Assembly (NCBI RefSeq): GCF_008974265.1
Contig: NZ_BKZW01000001.1
Coordinates: 1,860,001 to 1,924,000, forward strand
Reading direction: 5' to 3'
Source of the DNA: Dictyobacter vulcani
GTDB lineage: Bacteria; Chloroflexota; Ktedonobacteria; Ktedonobacterales; Ktedonobacteraceae
Length of the DNA stretch: 64,000 nt
Below the pieces are notes generated by a model. It was not told the DNA's origin and did no database searches. It was given only the letters and a program-made list of their open reading frames with translations. Below, one piece after another: positions 1-8,639 of this stretch. The stretch's first letter is position 1. Every line of letters begins with the position of its first letter. Both the position numbers and the translations under genes were made by a program.

Positions 1-14
1 GAGCAGATAACGGC

Positions 15-1160
15 GTGTGGACTCTGGCTACGCTGGGAGGATTTTGTCTCCTCCTGCTGGTTGCCTGTTTTTCTGTTTATGGCATCTGGGCTGGTATTCT
101 GGTACTGGTTGTGCTGATTGCTCTTGGAATCGTACTGGCCCGTCGCTGTGTCCATCCTGTTCCAGAGGGCTCTGTCGACATTATCTTTAGCTTCAAAAAA
201 TATGCACGTACCCTCTATCCAGGTTTCAATATTCTCTTACCCTGGGAAGAGGTGTCGGCACAGCTCAATGTCGAAGAAGTACAATGGATGTGTCCGGCTC
301 AGATTATCCAGCTCTCGCGTACTGAAGATGTGATGTTACATGGCGTTATGTCTTATCAATTGGTGCAAGAGGATGCGTATCTGGCTGTGACACAGGTCAA
401 AAACTGGGAAGATAGTTTGCGCCAACAGTTCCAAACACGGTTGCAGGAAATCACGACTGTTTTCAGGCCGGATGATTTTCTACCCTGGCCCGATGGCCGA
501 CAGCGCAGTTCAATGCAACCAGGAGACGATGATTTTGCGGCCGGCTTTGAACGCCGCGAGCAGATCAATAACTATCTTTTCCAGTTGTTGCGGGATAAAG
601 CCGCGCTCTGGGGTGTGCAGATTAACTGGGTAAGTATCCGCGATATCGAGATCGCCCCCCACGGTTCAATCAAAATTGAGCCGGTGCAAACACCACCACC
701 CGCCCAACCAGCCGTGGCTCCTCAGCCCCAGGCTCCTGCAGTCACCCAGGCCATTCCTGTACCCACGACTACGGCCCCTCGCACATATACCCCGGCACCA
801 GCGAACAATCAGCCTAAACCGGCGGAAGAACCACCGCGACCACAGTATACGGAAAATAAGGCTACGCAGTCCTATGAGCTGACTGAAGAGGTCTTAATCC
901 AGGCTTATACAAATGTGCAAGATGGACGCATCACTGATCCAGCGACTATTCGTGGTATCGCTGCCCGCTTCGATAAAGTAGCAAGCGATCCCAGGGCCAG
1001 TCAGAGTGTAAACTTTGATGCCGCCCAGGCCGCCCGTAATCTGTATGAGCAGGCACGTAAACATGAACACGCGTATCAGGGTGAACTCTATCATGATGAA
1101 ACCCAGCCGGAGTGGGCTGTACGCCGCCCCAGAGATGAGAATCTGATGGCCGGTGGCTGA
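15..1160 (+). CDS. SPFH/Band 7-like membrane protein (5' end may lie outside window)
   Basis: Two hydrophobic segments fill roughly residues 1-42. They are followed by a VHPVPEGS-type motif and a region typical of the SPFH/prohibitin fold (about residues 45-215), whose members scaffold membrane microdomains. Residues 220-285 are a Pro/Ala/Gln/Thr-rich linker, and a charged helical tail of about 100 residues follows. The start used is a GTG at base 15, but the frame stays open to base 3, so the true start may be upstream. The gene converges on the next one across a long bidirectional hairpin. The tail has no recognised domain. The family call is from fold pattern and motif, not a search. Confidence 0.6.
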   Translation: MWTLATLGGFCLLLLVACFSVYGIWAGILVLVVLIALGIVLARRCVHPVPEGSVDIIFSFKKYARTLYPGFNILLPWEEVSAQLNVEEVQWMCPAQIIQLSRTEDVMLHGVMSYQLVQEDAYLAVTQVKNWEDSLRQQFQTRLQEITTVFRPDDFLPWPDGRQRSSMQPGDDDFAAGFERREQINNYLFQLLRDKAALWGVQINWVSIRDIEIAPHGSIKIEPVQTPPPAQPAVAPQPQAPAVTQAIPVPTTTAPRTYTPAPANNQPKPAEEPPRPQYTENKATQSYELTEEVLIQAYTNVQDGRITDPATIRGIAARFDKVASDPRASQSVNFDAAQAARNLYEQARKHEHAYQGELYHDETQPEWAVRRPRDENLMAGG

Positions 1161-1162
1161 TC

Positions 1163-1224
1163 CCGTTTTCAATATATAAAAAGAGCAGGCCTGATTGCCT
1201 GCTCTTTTTATATATTGAAAACGG
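1163..1224. terminator. Bidirectional terminator, 28-bp perfect inverted repeat
   Basis: A perfect 28-bp inverted repeat with a 6-nt loop (left arm 1163-1190, right arm 1197-1224) lies between two convergent genes. A/T tracts inside both arms give a U-run on either strand, so it can terminate transcription from both sides. Confidence 0.85.
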
Positions 1225-1246
1225 AATTATCCTGTAGTTAGTCTCG

Positions 1247-2227
1247 TTATTTGACAGTTGTGGCAGCAAACTCACGCACCAGATTATTAAACTGGGCCGC
1301 CTGCTCATCCTGAATATGCATCGTAGCTTTATCCACAATACGGACATCAATCCGAGGGTTGACACGTTTGAAAGCGCTGCTGGCCTCGGCAGGTGTCAAC
1401 ATACCTTCACGACCCCAGACTCCAATAACTGGCACCTGCAGACGGGCAAATGGCTCGTGTACATCCAGATTCAAATGGCCACTGAGGAAGGCTGCACTGG
1501 CATGACGGCTATCTGGCTGATGGGCGGAGGTATAAATGTACTCAACCAGTTCATCCGTGATCAGGCCAGGATTATGATAACCCTGGGCATCATAGTAATT
1601 ACGAATAGCCCGGCGCGAAGTAAACGTGTTATAGATAAACTGTCCGATAATTGGTGTGCGCAACACAAACTTCTGCAACGCATTCAAAGGACCAGGATAG
1701 GACTCCTGTAATATCGATGGAGGTGCTCCCACTAGAATCAGGCGCTCAAACAACTGTGGGCGTCGATAGGCGGCCGCGATAACATAAGCACTGGTCAGGC
1801 CATGAGCCACGACAATCGCGGGCTTGCCCACCACCTCACGAATAAAATCATTCAAGAGATCAGTATACGTTTCAGCGTCAAAATCGATCGCCGGATGGTC
1901 TGACAGACCAAACCCCAGGAGATCCAGAGCATAAACGCGGAACTGCTCGGAGAGGGTATCGATATTCTTACGCCACTCATAAGAGGAGGCACCAGGTCCA
2001 AAGCCATGAATCAACACCACTGGCTTAGCTTCACGATTACCCTTCACCTCATAAAACATATCGCCGTATTTCCATGGATAACGGCGCTCTTCCCCTGTTA
2101 GAACAGTGTCAAGCTCGCCTGCCATGGTCTCAGTCACTTTGTTATATAGAGCGAGTGCGCCTAAGGCACCGCCCAGAATCAGGCTGGTATTAAACAATTT
2201 TTTTGCAATTGCCATATCTATAACCAC
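1247..2227 (-). CDS. Alpha/beta hydrolase-fold protein with degenerate catalytic triad
   Basis: The N-terminus (about residues 1-30) is a hydrophobic anchor. The rest follows the alpha/beta hydrolase fold: oxyanion motif HGFGPG near residue 75, the DLLGFGLSD strand-turn near 103, and a C-terminal strand with WGREGML. Where active members have GHSLGG the sequence is AHGLTS, so the nucleophile serine is glycine. The usual Asp after WG is also Gly. The late His survives (TMHIQDEQ). Hydrolysis by the normal mechanism is therefore unlikely; a binding or scaffold role is possible but unproven. ATG alternatives lie at codons 1-5. It stands alone and is divergent from the next gene. Confidence 0.75.
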   Translation of the reverse strand: MVIDMAIAKKLFNTSLILGGALGALALYNKVTETMAGELDTVLTGEERRYPWKYGDMFYEVKGNREAKPVVLIHGFGPGASSYEWRKNIDTLSEQFRVYALDLLGFGLSDHPAIDFDAETYTDLLNDFIREVVGKPAIVVAHGLTSAYVIAAAYRRPQLFERLILVGAPPSILQESYPGPLNALQKFVLRTPIIGQFIYNTFTSRRAIRNYYDAQGYHNPGLITDELVEYIYTSAHQPDSRHASAAFLSGHLNLDVHEPFARLQVPVIGVWGREGMLTPAEASSAFKRVNPRIDVRIVDKATMHIQDEQAAQFNNLVREFAATTVK

Positions 2228-2502
2228 TCCTATCCTACTTGCTGTTCCATCAATTTCAATAGAGAAGGCGATGCGTTCATCACCTCAACAATATACTATA
2301 TTGACTTGCCCTGTGGAAAATATGCATATTTCTGCTACTTTTTACCTATGTATAGAGCCTGGGAGGCTCAAGAAGTAATATAGCATGTGCCAGCAAAATT
2401 GCGCAAACGGTACTAGTCCAAATAGTCATATTATGCCTGCATGACCGCTTATCCAACCAATCACCCTCTATTCCTACATCATACCGTCTGTTGAGCTCAA
2501 CA

Positions 2503-2612
2503 CTCCCGCCTTCGGCGGGAAAAGGAGGAGAGGAGGGAGTTGAGTGGGGACACCCCACACCCCGGCAGGTGGGGCTCGACGCCCCTCCTGCACCACCCCT
2601 CTTTCCACCACA
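2503..2612 (+). repeat. GC-rich structured intergenic repeat, copy A
   Basis: This lies in the roughly 620-bp gap between divergent genes. In order it holds a hairpin CCCGCCTTCGGCGGG (2507-2521), a G/A-rich tract, a hairpin TGGGGACACCCCA, then a stem built from a GGGGC..GCCCC pair inside CAGG..CCTG. The same order of parts occurs in five other gaps of this window. The AT-rich remainder of the gap (2228-2500 and 2680-2850) shows no other gene. Confidence 0.7.
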
Positions 2613-2850
2613 ACAAAAAAGAAACATGGGCGCTTTAGGGACCGAGTGTACCGAGCGCGACACTCACCTAAAAATATGATAATATAATCCGCGCAAAAGA
2701 AAAATGGCTACCATCATAAACTTGATACTGGCCAGACGTTGATTTATTCCGACATAACGACTACAATACGAATACACAAATTTTATTTGTGCATTCACAT
2801 TGTCCAGTCCTTTTCTTGTAACAAATCCTCCTCGAAAGGAGCCCTATACT

Positions 2851-3240
2851 GTGAATAGTCCATTGGAGATCCGTAAGGTCATCCTGGGCGTAGTCATGGC
2901 GATAGTCTGGATGTGCATCTTCATATTTTTGAAGGACTCTATTGTCATTGACTGGGCCGGAGATGGTTCAAACCTGACCTCTCTTAAACTGGTGCTTGGC
3001 GTAATCGGCCTGCTGGTCGTTTTCTGCTACCACCTGTTTGTAAATGCCAGTCCCGAAACCAAAAAATTAAGCGCGACAGCAACCCTGACCATTGTCTGGC
3101 TTTCCCTTATTCTCTTTTATCCCTTTAAAGATCCAGCCAATACAAATGGTGGTGCGGTCGGCTTTTTTGCCTTAATTGGTGGTCTGGCCGTTGTGGTGTT
3201 GTGGGTGCGCTTCTTCTCAGACGAGCTGGTCGCTGCCTGA
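2851..3240 (+). CDS. Small four-helix membrane protein, function unknown
   Basis: The start is taken as the GTG at 2851 because a strong GAAAGGAG site sits about 8 bases before it. The upstream in-frame TTG at 2800 has none. The 129-residue protein has four hydrophobic segments (about residues 8-27, 45-62, 73-92 and 103-122) separated by short polar loops, and ends in FFSDELVAA. No catalytic motif or family signature is recognised. It is monocistronic and converges on purH. Confidence 0.65.
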   Translation: MNSPLEIRKVILGVVMAIVWMCIFIFLKDSIVIDWAGDGSNLTSLKLVLGVIGLLVVFCYHLFVNASPETKKLSATATLTIVWLSLILFYPFKDPANTNGGAVGFFALIGGLAVVVLWVRFFSDELVAA

Positions 3241-3319
3241 AGGTAGTTTTATCAATTCTGAGAAAAGAGGAAGGCTGCTGCTATGTATGTCCAGTATTTC
3301 CTCCAGCCTGCATCGACAC

Positions 3320-3415
3320 AAAAACATGAAACCTTTCCAGATGCTGATGTGTCTCTTGAGACGCAAGTTATTTAAGGAAACCTCCTTGAAACATTTGGAA
3401 AGGTTTCATGTTTTT
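3320..3415. terminator. Three-way-junction-like bidirectional terminator
   Basis: A perfect 20-bp inverted repeat (3320-3339 with 3396-3415) encloses two smaller hairpins, GTCTCTTGAGAC (3351-3362) and AAGGA/TCCTT (3374-3387). It sits between the convergent membrane-protein gene and purH. The outer arms end in A5/T5 runs. Confidence 0.75.
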
Positions 3416-3421
3416 GGCCCG

Positions 3422-4990
3422 TTAATGTCTGAAGTGACGCTTACCGGTAAAGATCATGGCCATGACGTGCTTATTGGCCATGCGAATTGATTCCTCATCC
3501 CGCAAAGATCCTCCCGGTTGGATAATTGCGGTCACACCTGCTTTGGCGGCCGCCTCTACTCCGTCTGCAAAGGGAAAGAACGCATCAGATGCCAGTACGG
3601 AACCATGCGCTCGATCAGCCGCTTTATACGTAGCGAGCTGTACACTGGTTACACGACTCATCTGTCCTGCCCCAACTCCGACGACCATCAATTTGTGGGC
3701 CAGCACAATGGCATTGGATTTCACACTGCGCACAACTTTCCAGGCAAACATTAGATCGGTAATCTCTTCTAAGGTAGGATCACGATCGGTGACCACACGA
3801 TACTCGGCCTCACCATCACCCACGAAATCCGGCGTCTGCAACAGGAGTCCTCCCCCTACGGTTCTCACTTCTGAACGCCTCATCAGGAGCAACTCGGTAT
3901 TGATCGTTTTGGGCTCAATCGGACGATGCGTGGCCAGCAGGCGCAGGTTTTTACGCTGGCCCAGAATCTGGAAGGCCTCAGCGCTAAACTCCGGGGCGAT
4001 AATGGCTTCGTAAAATAGCTGACTGATCTCCTCGGCTGTGGCTCGATCAATGGGTCGATTACTACCAATCACACCACCAAAAGCAGAGACAGGATCACCG
4101 GAGTGCGCCTTTTTATACGCCTCCACCAGCAGATCATCACAGGCCAGACCACAGGGATTGGTGTGCTTCACGATCACAATCGTTGGAGCGGTAAAACTCT
4201 GGACCGCATTTAAGGCGGTATCAAGATCTAAGAGATTATTATAGGAAAGTTCTTTGCCTTTCAGGATCTCACACTCGGCCAGGGTAGGTAGAATCACAGA
4301 GGTGGGAGAGCCCGCCCGGCGATAAAAAGCGGCTTGTTGATGTGGATTCTCACCATAACGTAAAGGCTGGATACGTTCAAGGGAGATCGTCAACTCTTCT
4401 GGAAACCGTTCGTCCATGACACCGCGTAAATATTCCGCGACTGCTGTATCATAACAGGCCGTATGCTGGAAAGCTATGGCGGCCAGATGACGGCGCGTTT
4501 CCAGACTTACCTCGCCTTGCTCACGCCACTCTTGCAATACATCTATATAATCCTGAGGACGTACCAGCACTACCACATCCTGAAAGTTTTTGGCGGCCGC
4601 TCGCACCAGTGCTACCCCGCCAATATCGATCTGCTCCAGGGCCTCGTCGAGCGCGATACTTGGATCGCTGATTTTCTCCACAAAAGGAGACAGATTAACT
4701 GCCACAATATCAATTGGTTGAATCTGATGTTTCTTGAGCTCCTTCTCATGCTCTGGAAAACTTCGATGAGCCAGAATTCCCCCAAAGATAGCCGGGTGCA
4801 GCGTCTTGACACGTCCACTTAAAATCTCTGGAAACCGGGTTAACTCGTTAACAGACTGCGTAGTAATCCCCTCTTGCTCCAGTGCCTTTTGAGTACCACT
4901 GGTCGCAAAGATGGTAACATGATGGCTTAGCAGTTCTTGAGCTAACATAGAGAGTCCCTCATGGTTAGCTACACTAATTATCGCTCTCAT
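3422..4990 (-). CDS. purH: Bifunctional AICAR formyltransferase / IMP cyclohydrolase
   Basis: This enzyme carries out the last two steps of de novo purine synthesis: 10-formyl-THF-dependent formylation of AICAR and ring closure to IMP. The N-terminal MGS-like cyclohydrolase domain (about 1-190) shows SGRVKTLHPAIFGGILA. The C-terminal transformylase domain shows RYGENPHQQA, KHTNPCG (catalytic Lys-His) and GAGQMSRV, and ends in the usual FTGKRHFRH. The length of 522 residues is normal. The ATG is preceded by GAAAGGA at good spacing. It is monocistronic, facing away from the GT9 gene across about 250 bp that show no obvious riboswitch. Confidence 0.97.
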   Translation of the reverse strand: MRAIISVANHEGLSMLAQELLSHHVTIFATSGTQKALEQEGITTQSVNELTRFPEILSGRVKTLHPAIFGGILAHRSFPEHEKELKKHQIQPIDIVAVNLSPFVEKISDPSIALDEALEQIDIGGVALVRAAAKNFQDVVVLVRPQDYIDVLQEWREQGEVSLETRRHLAAIAFQHTACYDTAVAEYLRGVMDERFPEELTISLERIQPLRYGENPHQQAAFYRRAGSPTSVILPTLAECEILKGKELSYNNLLDLDTALNAVQSFTAPTIVIVKHTNPCGLACDDLLVEAYKKAHSGDPVSAFGGVIGSNRPIDRATAEEISQLFYEAIIAPEFSAEAFQILGQRKNLRLLATHRPIEPKTINTELLLMRRSEVRTVGGGLLLQTPDFVGDGEAEYRVVTDRDPTLEEITDLMFAWKVVRSVKSNAIVLAHKLMVVGVGAGQMSRVTSVQLATYKAADRAHGSVLASDAFFPFADGVEAAAKAGVTAIIQPGGSLRDEESIRMANKHVMAMIFTGKRHFRH

Positions 4991-5241
4991 TGGTCATCCT
5001 TTCAGGATGTATAGGTCAAGAACGAACAACACAGGTGCCAGCTACTGGTGCTGAGATACAAAGATAGTTCACGTAGAATCTCTAGAATATTAGAGGTATC
5101 CTCCTTGTATCAGTATATGCCACAAGGCATAGAACAGCGAACGCAACTATTCCTGCGCCTCTATCTAGAAGACTGGCCTGACAACGCTATCAGGATAGGG
5201 CCCACTGGCGATGATAAACAAGGAAAAGAAAGAAGGATTGT

Positions 5242-6168
5242 ATGCGTATACTTGTGCTACGACCCGGAGCAATTGGGGATACGCTGGTGACGTTTCCGCT
5301 TTTGCAGCGGTTGCAACGGACCATTCCAGATCTTGAGTTGACGTTTGTGGGTAACGCGGCTGTACTTCCACTGCTTCAGGAATTCAAACTGGCACAGGAA
5401 GTATCTAATTTTGAGGAACGCCTCTGGAGCCGACTCTTTCTTCCAGCGGACAGTCGAGGCCAGCAACTATTACATAGCAAGTTACAACAGATAGATTGTG
5501 CCATCTGCTGGCTAGGCGATCCAGAGGGTACCGTGAAGGCCAACTTGCGATTCGCAGGTGTATCCCAGATCTTTATTATGCCAGGACGACCAGGATCCCG
5601 GGTTTCGCTGCCAATTGTAGATTATCTGGCCACGAACATCAGGCATCTGGTGGGTCCAGATATCTCCTGGCAGCCTCCTAATGCATACGCCTGGCCGCCA
5701 AACAGTGAGAGCATCCGGAACCATACGATTGCCATTCATCCAGGTAGTGGAGGAGCCGCCAAGTGCTGGCCACTCACACATTTCGTGGAGCTGATTACTG
5801 CCCTCTGGCAACAAGCCACGCCGGTCTTGATATGTGTTGGGCCAGCGGAACAGACACGACTCCTGGATTTGCAGAACCTGCTGCCCGAGCCACCAGCACC
5901 AGAGTTGCTCCACATGATGCAAGATGCACCCCTGACGCTACTGGCTCAGACGCTTCGCCAGTGTTGTGGCTATGTCGGGAACGACTCGGGTATCACCCAT
6001 CTAGCCGCTCTACTAGGAATGCCCACGCTGGCCCTTTTCGGTCCCAGCAATCCAACTATCTGGCATCCCATCGGTGAACGCGTCCAGATCATCCACAATC
6101 CCTCACTGGATACAATCACTCCCGCCGACGTAATGGCGATTCTGGCACTCGTGCTCTGTCAAAATTGA
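5242..6168 (+). CDS. Glycosyltransferase family 9 (heptosyltransferase-like)
   Basis: The N-terminal motif MRILVLRPGAIGDTLVTFP and the C-terminal nucleotide-sugar motif GNDSGITHLAALLGMPTLALFGPSNP are those of GT9 ADP-heptose:LPS heptosyltransferases. The length (308 residues) fits the two Rossmann-fold domains of a GT-B enzyme. The acceptor here is unlikely to be classical LPS if the host is a Ktedonobacterium, so a surface glycan or glycolipid is more likely (inference). AGAAGG precedes the ATG. It is followed by a repeat-rich gap. Confidence 0.85.
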   Translation: MRILVLRPGAIGDTLVTFPLLQRLQRTIPDLELTFVGNAAVLPLLQEFKLAQEVSNFEERLWSRLFLPADSRGQQLLHSKLQQIDCAICWLGDPEGTVKANLRFAGVSQIFIMPGRPGSRVSLPIVDYLATNIRHLVGPDISWQPPNAYAWPPNSESIRNHTIAIHPGSGGAAKCWPLTHFVELITALWQQATPVLICVGPAEQTRLLDLQNLLPEPPAPELLHMMQDAPLTLLAQTLRQCCGYVGNDSGITHLAALLGMPTLALFGPSNPTIWHPIGERVQIIHNPSLDTITPADVMAILALVLCQN

Positions 6169-6174
6169 TGAGAA

Positions 6175-6275
6175 GGGCAGGGGTGCAGGGGTTGGCCATC
6201 TCCGGACTGAGTTCCAGGGCTATGCCCTGGCCTCCCTCCCCCTCTCCCGCCCGCGTAGCGGGCGAACCTTTCCCA
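6175..6275 (-). repeat. GC-rich structured intergenic repeat, copy B
   Basis: Read on the minus strand: a hairpin GCCCGCTACGCGGGC, a G/A-rich tract, a hairpin CCAGGGCATAGCCCTGG, then GC-rich CCCCTGCACCCCTGC. It starts just after the glycosyltransferase stop codon and is followed about 155 bp on by copy C in the same orientation. Both copies carry a TTGACAAAG-containing flank. Confidence 0.7.
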
Positions 6276-6327
6276 TGAAGCTTGACAAAGTACCAGTAGG
6301 CTGTCAGACATCATGTGATGGTGAGGC

Positions 6328-6446
6328 GGGGATGCAAGGGGCGGCGAGCCCCTTGACTGGGGGATCGGGGGCTGGGCCCCCGACATCTCCCCCCTCCCGC
6401 CCGCGTAGCGGGCGCATAACTCATCAAACGAAGTTTGACAAAGCAC
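6328..6446 (-). repeat. GC-rich structured intergenic repeat, copy C
   Basis: Read on the minus strand: the same first hairpin as copy B (GCCCGCTACGCGGGC), a G/A tract, a hairpin CGGGGGCCCAGCCCCCG, then a third hairpin AAGGGGCTCGCCGCCCCTT. The stems of hairpins two and three differ from the other copies but remain paired. The rest of the gap to base 6708 is AT-rich leader without a visible gene. Confidence 0.7.
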
Positions 6447-6708
6447 TAGTGTAAATTTCCGGCAAGAAAAAATATCATCATCCATAATTGCTTTTTCATA
6501 GCGTCTATTACACACAGGAAATTAGCACTTTTTACTAGAAATTTTACAGAGACACAAATATCACATATACTCGTTCGTGTTGATCTATTGAGCAATGCGT
6601 AGTAGGTGCTGCCAGAGAAGTTTTTCTACTTTTTTCTATTATTTTTACAGGCCTGGCCTGTACGGCAATCGCACAGCCCTTCCCGCATGAGAGAGAGGAG
6701 GATGTTTT

Positions 6709-7548
6709 ATGTATGAAGATCCAGCGAATTCACCCTATCAACCAGATGCAGGGGTGCAACATGACGCGCCTACGGAAATGTTTCAGGCTAATTATCCCAC
6801 GCAACAGGCGCCAGGCAGACCATTTAATCCAGGCCAGCGCCCAACACCCAGCGTTCGGCCGGAGCAATTAATTAATAAAGGGAAAGCTAAAACACTTCCT
6901 CCTGGACCATGGTATACCAAGTTGGCATATTTATGGCGCACGGATCCAGCCTATCGTGTGCTCTTCATTGCGATCGGAGCAGTAGTGCTGTGTAGCCTTA
7001 TCGGCTTAGCCTTGCTCGGAACAGCCTTTTCACAGTGGGGCAATCCTGGCAACTCAACGTCTGCACCCAATCAGGCAAATACACAACCGAACACCCCGAC
7101 ACCAGATGCACAGCAGACCAGTGCCGCCAATGCAACACCTACAGCAACCGCACAACCAACTGCAACACCAACGCTGGCACCCACTCCAGTACCAACACAG
7201 CCTCCACCCACGCCTACACCGGTGGTCAACAATGGTCCTTTAACGGCCCAGATCAGTGGCATTCCCGGTGCTGTCAATAATCATACAACAGTTAATGTCA
7301 CAGTCATGACCAAACCTGGAGCTACCGTTGCCCTGGCAATCAGTTATTCTGCGATCCCTGCGTTTCAACAGACGACGGCAGTGGTCGCCGATGCGAATGG
7401 CGTGGCCACGATCCCCTGGACCATCAATGAGCAGGCATTCAGCAAATTCCTCCGCAATGCAACAGCTAACGTCGTGGCGGTAGCACGTGATCAAAACAAT
7501 CAACAGGTCAATTCACAACCTGCGACCGTGCGCGTCAGGTTGGGCTAA
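6709..7548 (+). CDS. Membrane-anchored protein with Pro/Thr linker and Ig-like C-terminal domain
   Basis: GAGAGAGGAGG precedes the ATG. Residues 1-80 are Pro/Gln-rich and presumably cytoplasmic. One transmembrane segment follows (about 86-108), then a low-complexity Thr/Pro/Ala/Gln linker (about 115-175), and a C-terminal beta-rich domain of about 100 residues whose ISGIPGAVNNHTTVNVTV and DANGVATIPWTI stretches resemble bacterial Ig-like folds. The layout suggests an extracellular domain on a stalk. No enzyme motif is seen. It lies upstream of moxR in the same direction, separated by a hairpin. Confidence 0.6.
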   Translation: MYEDPANSPYQPDAGVQHDAPTEMFQANYPTQQAPGRPFNPGQRPTPSVRPEQLINKGKAKTLPPGPWYTKLAYLWRTDPAYRVLFIAIGAVVLCSLIGLALLGTAFSQWGNPGNSTSAPNQANTQPNTPTPDAQQTSAANATPTATAQPTATPTLAPTPVPTQPPPTPTPVVNNGPLTAQISGIPGAVNNHTTVNVTVMTKPGATVALAISYSAIPAFQQTTAVVADANGVATIPWTINEQAFSKFLRNATANVVAVARDQNNQQVNSQPATVRVRLG

Positions 7549-7603
7549 TGCTCCTCATCCAGGTGAAGTTTGGGAATCTTTAGACGTATATTCTATGATC
7601 ACA

Positions 7604-7637
7604 TCAGGAAAGGACGTAAGGATACGTTCTTTCCTGA
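7604..7637. terminator. Intercistronic hairpin, 15-bp stem
   Basis: TCAGGAAAGGACGTA (7604-7618) pairs with TACGTTCTTTCCTGA (7623-7637) with one G-U pair and a 4-nt loop. Only A residues follow on the plus strand, so it is a weak terminator or an mRNA-processing or stability element ahead of moxR. Confidence 0.5.
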
Positions 7638-7679
7638 CAAAAATGTTTGCTTACATAATTGAATAGCATAGGTATATAT

Positions 7680-8639
7680 ATGGAACAGAACGACGACATT
7701 CGCCTCATATGGAGTACAGCCCAGACCATCAGAAATAATGTTGGTCGTGTGATGATTGGAAAAGATGAGGTAATAGAGTTACTGGTGGTAGCTCTACTCT
7801 GCGAGGGCCATGTATTATTTGAAGATGTGCCAGGCATTGGAAAAACAACGATGGCGAAGGCACTTTCCCGTTCCCTGGGCTGTAGCTTTCAACGTATCCA
7901 ATTTACACCCGATCTGCTTCCTTCAGATATCACAGGCATCACCTTCTATAATCAGAAAAAGGGCGATTTTGAATTCCGGCCTGGTCCTTTGTTATCGCAG
8001 ATTGTACTGGCAGATGAAATCAATCGCGCCACTCCACGTACCCAGTCAGCGCTGTTAGAAGCTATGGAAGAGCGCCAGATCAGCGTTGAGCGTTCTACCT
8101 TCCCACTTCCACGCCCCTTTATGGTGGTCGCAACCCAGAATCCAGTCGAGCTTGAAGGAACATTTCCCTTGCCCGAAGCGCAGCTGGACCGCTTTCTCAT
8201 GCGTCTCCGACTCAACTATCCCACCAAAAATGAAGAACGGCAAATACTGCAACGTTTTAAAGAGCAGCAGCCACTGCAGGAGCTTCATCCAGTAGTGGAT
8301 GCGGAACAACTGACACGTTTACAGCGGGCGATACGCAAGGTGCATGTCAATGCAAATGTTGAAAACTATATTGTTGAGCTTATTCATGCGACCCGTGAGC
8401 ATAGCGAAGTAGAGCTTGGTGTAAGTCCACGTGGCACGCTGGCACTTTATCGAGCCAGCCAGGCCATGGCTGCGGTTGAGGGCCGTAATTATGTTATTCC
8501 GGACGATGTCAAACGTCTGGCCCCACATGTGTTATCGCATCGGATGATTGCGACCAATCAGTCGCGTTTACATGGCCATGATATGGAACAGGTAATTGTA
8601 GATATCTTACAAAGCACAGCCGTACCGGTTGAACAATGA
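7680..8639 (+). CDS. MoxR-family AAA+ ATPase
   Basis: The Walker A motif GIGKTT lies in VLFEDVPGIGKTTMAKALSRS (about residue 45), Walker B is VLADEINRA, and sensor 1 is VVATQNPVELEGTFPLPEAQLDRF. This is the MoxR AAA+ subfamily (AAA_3 plus lid), chaperone-like ATPases that usually work with DUF58/VWA partners. The ATG at 7680 is chosen over the in-frame TTG at 7659, although its ribosome site is weak. The stop overlaps the next start by 4 bp (ATGA), so the two are likely translationally coupled. Confidence 0.92.
   Translation: MEQNDDIRLIWSTAQTIRNNVGRVMIGKDEVIELLVVALLCEGHVLFEDVPGIGKTTMAKALSRSLGCSFQRIQFTPDLLPSDITGITFYNQKKGDFEFRPGPLLSQIVLADEINRATPRTQSALLEAMEERQISVERSTFPLPRPFMVVATQNPVELEGTFPLPEAQLDRFLMRLRLNYPTKNEERQILQRFKEQQPLQELHPVVDAEQLTRLQRAIRKVHVNANVENYIVELIHATREHSEVELGVSPRGTLALYRASQAMAAVEGRNYVIPDDVKRLAPHVLSHRMIATNQSRLHGHDMEQVIVDILQSTAVPVEQ

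Noticed and set aside
2346..2663. 105-residue ORF in the first structured repeat
   Set aside because: Translation of GC-rich palindromes; Gly/Pro/Ser-rich and without a start signal.
3456..4013. 185-residue ORF antisense to purH
   Set aside because: Shadow of a well-supported gene.
4991..5241. Purine riboswitch upstream of purH
   Set aside because: No three-way junction with the conserved TATA/TTCTACC-type core could be found.
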